Assembly (NCBI GenBank): GCA_964632945.1
Contig: CAZWCX010000021.1
Coordinates: forward strand, 7,566-71,565
Source of the DNA: CAZWCX01 sp964632945
GTDB lineage: Bacteria; Planctomycetota; MHYJ01; WSZJ01; CAZWCX01
Reading direction: 5' to 3'
DNA length: 64,000 bases
Both the position numbers and the translations under genes were made by a program. A model generated the notes under the pieces. The model had not been told where the DNA came from, ran no database searches, and worked only from the letters and a program-made list of their open reading frames with translations. Shown here piece after piece: positions 8,403 through 14,887 of this stretch (the stretch's first letter is position 1; the number at the start of each line of letters is the position of its first letter).

Positions 8403-8563
8403 TGGGTCTTCCTTGAGATCCTAGGTTCGGCCGAGGTGATTTTCGCGCCCGGCGAGGCGCGAGGAGGAGGCGATGCCCCAGTGCATCGCCGACGACGAGC
8501 AACGAAGCCCGGCGCGAAAAGCGACCGGACCAACCTGGGAAATCAAGGTTGAAGCCCCACTAG
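8399..8563. repeat. 165-bp imperfect palindrome, MITE-like or structured RNA
   Basis: Nested complementary arms run from both ends to a common centre at about 8480: CTAGTGGG with CCCACTAG (8399/8556), CTTC with GAAG, CTTGA with TCAAG (8412/8543), CTAGGTT with AACCTGG (8421/8532), TTTTCGCGCC with GGCGCGAAAA (8440/8511), and GGCGATGC with GCATCGCC (8469/8483) around the loop CCCAGT. The flanking CTAG on each side could be a 4-bp target duplication. The left CTAG contains the stop codon of the membrane-protein gene. There is no coding sequence inside. The rest of the 262-bp space to the next gene shows nothing. Confidence 0.75.
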
Positions 8564-8664
8564 TTCCGGCTGAGGCCCGCGTTCCCGCGCGTTTCGTGTT
8601 TTCCCGCCGGGCGGCTCCGTGAGGCGCCGCCCGGCGTTGTCGTTCCGGAACTCTCCGGAGCGGG

Positions 8665-9132
8665 ATGCCGATGAAAGACGCACGTCTCGACGGGGCGCCT
8701 GCGGGCGCCCCCGCGGTACCCCGCACCTCCGACGCGGCAGCCCTGGTCGCCGCCTTGGTGCTCGTGGTCCTGTCGGCCGTTCTGGGCGTGACCCGCGTTC
8801 CCGGTGGACCGGAGCAGGTCGTCGCCGGAGACTCCACCCTGCCCGGGGTCTGCGTGCTGCGCTCCTGGGTCGGCATTTCCTGCCCGGGCTGCGGACTGAC
8901 GCGCAGCTTCATCAGCCTCGGACACCTCGACTGGAAAAGTGGGTTCGACCATCACCCCCTCGGCCCGGTGTTCTTTCTGTTCGTCCTGGCCCAGATCCCG
9001 TACCGGATTGCGATGCTGATCTCCCCCGTCGCGCGGCAGCGGCGGCCGGCCACGATCTGGACCGGCCGCCTCGTTTGGGGGGCCTGCGGGCTTCTGCTGG
9101 CGACGTGGGCGGTCCGCGGCTTCACCTCCTGA
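8665..9132 (+). CDS. DUF2752 family membrane protein
   Basis: 155 residues. The hallmark CPGCGLTRS motif (about 74-82) of DUF2752 is present, flanked by three to four membrane helices (about 25-43, 97-116, 131-150). The family is of unknown function and common in Bacteroidota and Planctomycetota; the paired Cys could bind metal or be redox active. The ATG at 8665 has GGAG at good spacing; the second ATG, two codons later, is an alternative start. The agmatinase gene begins 22 bp downstream, so the genes may be co-transcribed. Confidence 0.85.
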   Translation: MPMKDARLDGAPAGAPAVPRTSDAAALVAALVLVVLSAVLGVTRVPGGPEQVVAGDSTLPGVCVLRSWVGISCPGCGLTRSFISLGHLDWKSGFDHHPLGPVFFLFVLAQIPYRIAMLISPVARQRRPATIWTGRLVWGACGLLLATWAVRGFTS

Positions 9133-9154
9133 CCCGACTTCCCCGGGAGCCTCC

Positions 9155-10063
9155 ATGTCGAGCCGGAAACCCTCCACCCGCACCCCCTATTTCGATCTCC
9201 CCCCCGCGCTCACCGCCCGCGACCGCGCCCGATTCCAGGTGCTGCCGGTCCCGTACGAGGCCTCGGTCAGCTACGGAGGCGGGACGCGGTCCGGTCCGGA
9301 CGCGATTCGGACGGCCTCCTGCCAGGTCGAATTGTGGGACGAGGAACTCGGCTGCGACACCTCGACGGTGGGGATCCACACCCTGCGGCCGTTCGTGAAA
9401 AAGACGCGCCCCGAGCCGTTTTGCCGCGCCCTGGGCGCCCACGTCGCCAAGGTGCACGATCCGGAGAAGGCGCTGGTCGTCCTGGGCGGAGAACACTCGA
9501 TCACCCCCGGGATCGTCGCCCCGTTGGCGAAGCGCTACCCGGATCTGTCGGTCCTCCAGATCGACGCCCACGCGGACCTCCGGGAAGAGTACCAGGGGGA
9601 CCGCTTCAGCCACGCGTGCGCCGCCCGGCGCATTCTCGACCATGCGCCGATCGTGCAGGTGGGGATCCGGAACTTCAGCGAAGGGGAAGTGCCGTGGGTC
9701 GACCGCGGCCGCGTGCGGACCTTCCTGGCGCACCAGCACCGGGACGATCCGAAGTTGCCGCGCAAGGTGATGGGAGCCCTCTCCCGTCGCGTCTACATCA
9801 CCTTCGACATCGACGGCCTCGACCCTTCCCTGGTCCCGGGCACGGGCACCCCCGAGCCCGGTGGGCTGGGCTGGTATGAAGCACTGGACGTCTTGCGCCT
9901 CGTCTGTGCCGAGCGCGAGGTGGTCGGGTTCGACGTGGTGGAGGTCGCACCGATCCGGGGTTCCCATGTCTCCGAGTTCGTCGCCGCCAAGCTCGTCTAT
10001 CGACTCATGGGGTACATCGCCCGCGGGCGCGGCTGGCTCCCGGCGCGGCCCATGGTACACTGA
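9155..10063 (+). CDS. speB: Agmatinase / arginase-family ureohydrolase
   Basis: 302 residues, the usual length. The binuclear Mn-binding motifs of ureohydrolases are all visible: GGEHS, DAHADLR, SHACA, and DIDGLDPS with its Asp pair. The subfamily that hydrolyses agmatine to putrescine and urea is the best fit by length and motif style, but guanidinobutyrase or related activities cannot be excluded from sequence alone. It is cytoplasmic. The gene sits between the DUF2752 protein and AmrB with short spacers, so it is likely in one transcript. If it is agmatinase it makes putrescine, which may be relevant to the glutamyl-ligase operon at 44.7-48.3 kb, but the two are not adjacent. Confidence 0.85.
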   Translation: MSSRKPSTRTPYFDLPPALTARDRARFQVLPVPYEASVSYGGGTRSGPDAIRTASCQVELWDEELGCDTSTVGIHTLRPFVKKTRPEPFCRALGAHVAKVHDPEKALVVLGGEHSITPGIVAPLAKRYPDLSVLQIDAHADLREEYQGDRFSHACAARRILDHAPIVQVGIRNFSEGEVPWVDRGRVRTFLAHQHRDDPKLPRKVMGALSRRVYITFDIDGLDPSLVPGTGTPEPGGLGWYEALDVLRLVCAEREVVGFDVVEVAPIRGSHVSEFVAAKLVYRLMGYIARGRGWLPARPMVH

Positions 10064-10098
10064 GGGCGGTGGGCGATCCCTCCACGGGAGGTGACCTC

Positions 10099-10905
10099 AT
10101 GATCCGCCAGCCGGCCGTGGCCGGGCAATTCTATCCCGGCACCGGGGAGAAACTGCGGGCCGAAGTCGCGCGACTGACGCCCGCCCGACCGTCGCCCGCG
10201 CCGGCCCTGCTCGTGGTGGCCCCGCACGCGGGATACGTCTATTCCGGGGGCGTGGCGGGCGAGGTCTACTCGACCGTCGAGGTCCCCCGGACCGTCGTCG
10301 TGTTCGGACCCAATCACACCGGGGCCGGCGCCCGCTTCTCCCTCTGGCCGGGCGGGAGCTGGCGGTTGCCGGTCGGAGACGTGCCCGTCGAGGAATCCCT
10401 GGTCCGCCGGATCCTGGCGGCGGCGCCGATCTACCGCGCCGACACGCGGGCCCATCTGAACGAACACGGGGCGGAGGTCCATCTCCCGTTCCTCCTGCAT
10501 CGTCGCCCGGACGTGCAGGTCGTCTGCGGCGTGATCGGATCCCTTTCGTGGACCGATCTGCAGACGGCCGCCCGCGGGCTCCATCAGGCGATCGTCGCCC
10601 ACGGGGAACCGGTGCTCCTGGTGGCGTCTTCCGATTTCACGCACTACGAGTCGCAATCCGCGGCGCAGGAGAAAGACCGGCTCGCCATCGACCGGATCCT
10701 GGCCCTCGATCCCGAGGGATTGCTGCAGACGGTGTCCCGCCATGAGATCTCGATGTGCGGGATCGCGCCGACCGTCCTCCTGCTCACGGTCGCGCGCCTG
10801 GCGGGGGCGAAGAGCGCTGCGCTGGTGAAGTACGCCACCAGCGGCGACGTCAGCGGGGACTACGATTCCGTGGTCGGGTATGCGGGGATCGCGGTCCGGG
10901 GATAG
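10099..10905 (+). CDS. amrB: AmmeMemoRadiSam system protein B (MEMO family)
   Basis: 268 residues from the ATG at 10099, behind GGGAGGTGACCTC. MEMO signatures are present: an N-terminal RQPAVAGQFYPG, APHAGYVYSG, FGPNHTG, NEHGAEVHLPFL, SSDFTHY and a C-terminal GDVSGDYDSVVGYAG. The fold is related to class III extradiol dioxygenases. In bacteria it usually accompanies AMMECR1 and a radical SAM protein; neither partner is next to it here. Its biochemical role is not settled. It follows agmatinase by 35 bp. Confidence 0.9.
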   Translation: MIRQPAVAGQFYPGTGEKLRAEVARLTPARPSPAPALLVVAPHAGYVYSGGVAGEVYSTVEVPRTVVVFGPNHTGAGARFSLWPGGSWRLPVGDVPVEESLVRRILAAAPIYRADTRAHLNEHGAEVHLPFLLHRRPDVQVVCGVIGSLSWTDLQTAARGLHQAIVAHGEPVLLVASSDFTHYESQSAAQEKDRLAIDRILALDPEGLLQTVSRHEISMCGIAPTVLLLTVARLAGAKSAALVKYATSGDVSGDYDSVVGYAGIAVRG

Positions 10906-10920
10906 GGTCGCGGCGCGGGG

Positions 10921-11901
10921 TCAGTACTCGTCGAGCCGCGACGTGCGCAATTCGTCGATCTGTTCCAGCAGCTCCTGCGCCGAGTTCCACCGCTCGCGCC
11001 GGTCCTTGCCGAGGCAGCGCAAGAGGGTCTTGCCGATCGCCGGGGGATAGGGGAACGAGGCGGGGAGTCGGGCAACCGCGTGTTTGTGTTGCTCGAGGAG
11101 GCTGGCCTGAGCCCGTCCGGAACTGCCGTTCCCGCCGTCGGCGGAGGCGGCGCGGGCGCGCAACTCGAGGTACCGGTCCAGCAGGCTCCAGCGCTCGGCC
11201 ATGGTCAATCGAGTGCGGTCAAGGCCCCGCGGGATCTCCGCCCACTCCTCCGGCACGAACGGGGCGATCCCCACCGCCAATTCGTACATGACCACGCCCA
11301 GCGAGTAGAAGTCGGTGCGCTGATCCACCGGCTGAAGGCGGATCTGTTCGGGGGCCATGTAGGTCATGGTGCCGGAAATCTCGTCGGGCGGACTGAAATT
11401 CTCGCGGGCGATGCCGAAGTCATGCAGGCGTACGTTCTCGCCCGCGAGGAGGATGTTCTCCGGCTTGACGTCGCAATGGACGATGCCCGCCCGGTGGATT
11501 GCCTGCAGCCCCAGGGTGATCGATCGGAACAGATCGAGGTAGGCGGGGACGGCAAAGAACGGGTAGCGGTCGCGCTGGGTGAACCGCTCGAGGAGCAGGT
11601 CTTTGAGGGAGCGGCCTTCCACGTACTCCATGATGATCCAGACGTCCGGACCGACCTTCTCGGAGCCGTAGGTTCGGATGACGTGGGGGGAGACCACGCG
11701 GAGCGAGAGCGGGATCTCGCGTTCGAGGTGCTCGCGATCGCGTTTCGTGCGGGGGGAGACGATCTTGATGGCGTAGGTGCCGCCGCTGGGTCCATGCACC
11801 GCCTTGTGGACCACGGCCATGCCGCCGCGTCCGGTCTGCGGCCCGAGTTGGAAGTCCTTGGACCGCCACTTGCCGGTCCAGGGCATCGCGCCGTCGGTCA
11901 T
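10921..11901 (-). CDS. Soluble Ser/Thr protein kinase with HCD in place of HRD
   Basis: 326 residues from the ATG at 11901 (AAAGGAAGCG upstream). It is almost purely a kinase domain: Gly loop GRGGMAVV (24-31), Lys 46, catalytic loop VHCDVKPEN (141-149), DFG (161-163), APEQ. The Arg of the usual HRD is Cys 143, which makes this a non-RD kinase whose activation would not depend on activation-loop phosphate in the usual way. An insert of about 30 Ser/Gly/Ala residues sits in the C-lobe. No membrane helix is seen. It lies alone on the minus strand, convergent with amrB, with its own promoter. Confidence 0.9.
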   Translation of the reverse strand: MTDGAMPWTGKWRSKDFQLGPQTGRGGMAVVHKAVHGPSGGTYAIKIVSPRTKRDREHLEREIPLSLRVVSPHVIRTYGSEKVGPDVWIIMEYVEGRSLKDLLLERFTQRDRYPFFAVPAYLDLFRSITLGLQAIHRAGIVHCDVKPENILLAGENVRLHDFGIARENFSPPDEISGTMTYMAPEQIRLQPVDQRTDFYSLGVVMYELAVGIAPFVPEEWAEIPRGLDRTRLTMAERWSLLDRYLELRARAASADGGNGSSGRAQASLLEQHKHAVARLPASFPYPPAIGKTLLRCLGKDRRERWNSAQELLEQIDELRTSRLDEY

Positions 11902-11948
11902 CGCTTCCTTTGCCCCCTCATGGAAGTGGGTCGACCCGAGGCCAGTGT

Positions 11949-11977
11949 ATCCTAGTCCCAATCCGACCCGGGGTCAA
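11949..11977 (-). promoter_or_regulatory. Promoter of the soluble kinase
   Basis: Minus strand TTGACC (11977..11972), exactly 17 bp, TAGGAT (11954..11949). The predicted leader is about 40 nt. Confidence 0.6.
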
Positions 11978-11996
11978 TGAGGGAGTGCGGGGGGGG

Positions 11997-12695
11997 TCAG
12001 AAGGGGATGGCGATCCCGCGATCCTTGAGGAGGCCGTGGCGTCGCTCGGCGAAGGCGTACAGCCGGGCCGGACGATGCGCACCGTCGGCGCGGGAGCGCG
12101 GCAGCGTCCGCAGGATGCCGAGAGACAGCACCTTCTTGCGGAAATTGCGCTTGTCGAGCGGCCGGCCGTAGATGATCTCGTAGAGCCGCTGGAGGTCGGT
12201 GAGGGTGAACTCCCGGGGCAGCAACTGGAAGCCCACGGTCGTGTACTCGAGCTTGGCGCGCAAGCGCTGAAGGGCGAGATCGAGGATGCGTTCGTGGTCG
12301 AAGGCGAGCGGGGGAATCGACCGCATCGACACCCATTCCGCCGCGGCGGCGTCGGTGTCCGCGCGCGGGGTGATCGCGTCCGAGCGCACGAGGGCGAAAT
12401 AGGCGACCGTGATCACCCGGCCCCGCGGATCCCGGTCGGGATCCCCAAACGTGTACAGTTGCTCCAGGTAGAGGTCGCGGAGTCCGGTCTCTTCGAGGAG
12501 TTCCCGGCGCGCGGCCTCTTCGAGCGACTCTTCCGGCGTTACGAATCCGCCCGGGATCGCATGACATCCGGCGAACGGGGGGTACTTGCGCCGGATGAGG
12601 AGTACCTGGAGATCGTCCTCGCGGATTGTGAAGATGATGATGTCCACGGTGACCCGCGGGGAGGGGACCGGGTCTGGTCGCTTACGGGGAGACAT
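11997..12695 (-). CDS. nrtR: NrtR, Nudix-related transcriptional regulator of NAD metabolism
   Basis: 232 residues. An N-terminal Nudix domain carries an intact Nudix box at 50-72 (G-x5-E-x7-REL-x-EE-x-G-L), followed by a C-terminal winged helix (about 145-232; FTLTDLQRLYEIIYG and RKRNF-like recognition region). This is the domain order of the NrtR repressor family, in which ADP-ribose or related metabolites bind the Nudix domain and release DNA. Unlike many NrtR proteins, the catalytic box is complete, so hydrolase activity may be retained. It is the last gene of the pncB-pncA-nrtR operon, and the palindrome at 14796..14820 is the obvious candidate operator. Confidence 0.9.
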   Translation of the reverse strand: MSPRKRPDPVPSPRVTVDIIIFTIREDDLQVLLIRRKYPPFAGCHAIPGGFVTPEESLEEAARRELLEETGLRDLYLEQLYTFGDPDRDPRGRVITVAYFALVRSDAITPRADTDAAAAEWVSMRSIPPLAFDHERILDLALQRLRAKLEYTTVGFQLLPREFTLTDLQRLYEIIYGRPLDKRNFRKKVLSLGILRTLPRSRADGAHRPARLYAFAERRHGLLKDRGIAIPF

Positions 12696-12767
12696 GGATG
12701 CGGGATCTCCTCGTCGAAGGCGGGGCGGTCGGCCGTCCGGCCGTCCCGCGGAAAAGCGTTCGGCCGA

Positions 12768-13376
12768 TCAGCAGGACGCCAGGACCTCCCGGGTGGTCAC
12801 GGGGCGTGCGCCGGCGGCGAGCATCTCCGCCATCGCTTTGCGCCCCGTGTCTTCCGCGACCGCGGCGACGGCGTCCGTGACGAGACGGACCGGGTAGCCG
12901 AGGCGGCGCAGGCCGAGCACGGCGGCGCGCACGCAATAGTCGGTGGCCACGCCGTAGACCACGAATTCCTCCGCGCCCAACCGCGCGAGGAATCCCTCCA
13001 GGTTGGGATTGGTGAAGGCGTCGAACGTGACCTTCTCGAAGAGGGCGCGGTTCGCCCGCGCGGCCCGGTCGAGGTCGCCCGCGGGCACGGTCCGGGACGG
13101 GATCACCGGCGCATCGCCGAGATCGGTCTCCGGGATCTTCCGCTGGCCGGGCGTCCCGGCGAGGCAATGCGGCGGGAACTGCTTGAACTCCGGATCGTCG
13201 GGCGGATGGGCGTCCGCGGAGGCGACCTGCGGGATCCCCTTGGCCCGCGCGTGCGCGGTGAGCGCCGCCAGATTCTCCGTCAACCGCTCGGCGCCCTTCA
13301 CATAGAGCGCCCCGGTCGGCTCCATGAAGTCCTTCTGGGTGTCCACGTCGAAGAAGGCGACTCGTTGCGCGGTCAT
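12768..13376 (-). CDS. pncA: Nicotinamidase
   Basis: 202 residues from the ATG at 13376 (AAGGAGAG upstream). Isochorismatase-fold hydrolase: catalytic Asp in FFDVDTQKDF (D10), metal-binding region around DAHPPDD and FPPHCLAGT, cis-peptide region YGVATDYC with the nucleophilic Cys. It converts nicotinamide to nicotinate plus ammonia in NAD salvage and is cytoplasmic. It starts 16 bp after the pncB stop, which strongly suggests one transcript, and feeds nicotinate to PncB. Confidence 0.9.
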   Translation of the reverse strand: MTAQRVAFFDVDTQKDFMEPTGALYVKGAERLTENLAALTAHARAKGIPQVASADAHPPDDPEFKQFPPHCLAGTPGQRKIPETDLGDAPVIPSRTVPAGDLDRAARANRALFEKVTFDAFTNPNLEGFLARLGAEEFVVYGVATDYCVRAAVLGLRRLGYPVRLVTDAVAAVAEDTGRKAMAEMLAAGARPVTTREVLASC

Positions 13377-13392
13377 GGTTCTCTCCTTGGGT

Positions 13393-14781
13393 TCAGGCAT
13401 GATTGGCCGCGGCCGCGTCGCTCTCGCGTCGCAGCGTCTCGACCAGCGCCGTCAGTCCGGGGCTCCACGCGACCGGATACGCCTCGGGCCGGCGGATGCG
13501 CCGGCACCCCTCGGGCAGCGCCGCGAGCTCCTCGCGGGCGCGCGCCCGGATGACCTCCAGGGGCTCCGCCGGATGCAACCGGCGGCCTTCCGCGACCTGC
13601 GGGACGAGCAGCGGACGTCCGGCGAGCGCCTCGTCCTCGAGCGCGATCACGTCCCCGACGGCGCGGCCTCCTTCGGCACGGCGGAAGACCTGCTTCCGGG
13701 CCGGCAGCGTGATCTTGTCGGTGCTGAACTTCATGGTGAAGCGCCGCTTCCCGCCTTCGAGCGTTTCGACCAGCTTGTACACTCCGCCGAGCGCCGGCTC
13801 GTCGCGGGACGTGACCAGTTCCGTGCCGACCCCGAAGACGTCCACCGGGGCCCCCTGCGCGAGCATTTCGTCGATCTTGTACTCGTTGAGGTCCCCGCTG
13901 ATCACCACCTTGGTCTCCCGCAGACCTCCTTCGTCGAGCATCCGGCGCACTTCGCGCGAAAGCGCCAGCAGGTCGCCGCTGTCCAGCCGCACGCCGCGCA
14001 GGTCCTTTCCCAGCGCCATCGCGCGGCGGGTTCCCGCCAGCGTATCGTAGGTGTCGACCAGCAGGATCGCGTGTTGCGGAAACGTCTGGTGATAGCGCCG
14101 GAACGCCTCCTCTTCGCTCGGGTTCGCCAGCGTCCAGGAGTGCGCCGCCGTCCCCACCACCGGAATCCCGTAGCGCATGCCGGCCAGCACGTTCGACGTG
14201 CCCGCGCACCCCCCGACGTAGGAGGCGCGCGCGGCCAGGTCGCCCGCTCCCGGTCCGTGCGCCCGGCGCAGACCGAATTCGACCACCGATCGACCCCGCG
14301 CCGCCTCGACGGTTCGCGCCGCCTTGGTCGCGATCAGCGTCTGGAAGTTGATCATGCTGAGCAGGTAGGTCTCCAGGATCTGCGCCTGCACCACCGGCGC
14401 AGTGACCTGCAGGATCGGCTCGTGCGGAAAGATCGCCGTCCCCTCGGGGGCCGCCTTGATCGAGCCGGTGAAGCGGAACTCCCGCAGCATCTCGAAAAAC
14501 TTCGGGTCCAGTCCGGCCAAGACCGGCAGCGACCGAAGATAGGCGATTTCCGGAGCGCTGAACCGCAGGCCGAGCGTGTAGTCGAGCGCCTGCTCCAGGC
14601 CCGCGGCGATCAGGTAGCCCCGCTCCCGCGGCAGCCGGCGCACCGACAGCTCGAACGAACTCGTGAAGTCCATCCCGTGCGCGAAGTACGCCGCCGCCAT
14701 GGTCAGCTGATAGAGGTCGGTGTGGATCCCGGGATGCGGATTGTCCAGCCCCCCCCCGGCCGTGTGCGTGGTCGGTTTCAT
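13393..14781 (-). CDS. pncB: Nicotinate phosphoribosyltransferase
   Basis: 462 residues, typical of the longer NAPRTase class. Features: the N-terminal LTDLYQLTM-like HTDLYQLTMAAAY, the phosphoacceptor-His region SVVEFGLRRAHG, VGGCAGTSNVLAG, GTAAHSW, VRLDSGDL and SGDLNEYKI. It makes nicotinate mononucleotide from nicotinate and PRPP with ATP hydrolysis, the committed step of the Preiss-Handler route. It is first in the pncB-pncA-nrtR operon, with GGAGG before the ATG at 14781 and a strong promoter plus palindrome directly upstream, so repression by NrtR is likely. Confidence 0.93.
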   Translation of the reverse strand: MKPTTHTAGGGLDNPHPGIHTDLYQLTMAAAYFAHGMDFTSSFELSVRRLPRERGYLIAAGLEQALDYTLGLRFSAPEIAYLRSLPVLAGLDPKFFEMLREFRFTGSIKAAPEGTAIFPHEPILQVTAPVVQAQILETYLLSMINFQTLIATKAARTVEAARGRSVVEFGLRRAHGPGAGDLAARASYVGGCAGTSNVLAGMRYGIPVVGTAAHSWTLANPSEEEAFRRYHQTFPQHAILLVDTYDTLAGTRRAMALGKDLRGVRLDSGDLLALSREVRRMLDEGGLRETKVVISGDLNEYKIDEMLAQGAPVDVFGVGTELVTSRDEPALGGVYKLVETLEGGKRRFTMKFSTDKITLPARKQVFRRAEGGRAVGDVIALEDEALAGRPLLVPQVAEGRRLHPAEPLEVIRARAREELAALPEGCRRIRRPEAYPVAWSPGLTALVETLRRESDAAAANHA

Positions 14782-14795
14782 CGCCGGCCCTCCTC

Positions 14796-14820
14796 ACTTA
14801 GTGTGTGATCTACACTAAGT
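14796..14820. promoter_or_regulatory. NrtR operator candidate
   Basis: Perfect 9-bp arms ACTTAGTGT and ACACTAAGT are separated by 7 bp, 15 bp before the pncB ATG. It overlaps the -10 element and transcription start of the pncB promoter, where a repressor would block initiation. Assignment to NrtR is by context. Confidence 0.75.
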
Positions 14821-14846
14821 ATACCCCGGTTCGGCGCGGGTGTCAA
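14818..14846 (-). promoter_or_regulatory. Promoter of the pncB-pncA-nrtR operon
   Basis: Minus strand TTGACA (14846..14841), 17-bp spacer, TATACT (14823..14818): an almost consensus sigma70 promoter, with transcription expected to start inside the palindrome near 14811. Confidence 0.8.
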
Positions 14847-14887
14847 GGCGATTCGGAAAAGCGCGCCCGCGCGCGCGCCGCTCCGGG

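Noticed and set aside
8399..8563. Integron attC site
   Set aside because: The ends do not match the RYYYAAC/GTTRRRY core sites and there is no integrase or cassette nearby.
9155..10063. Direct pathway link of agmatinase to the gamma-glutamyl ligase operon
   Set aside because: They are 34 kb apart with no shared regulatory element seen, so the link is only a possibility.
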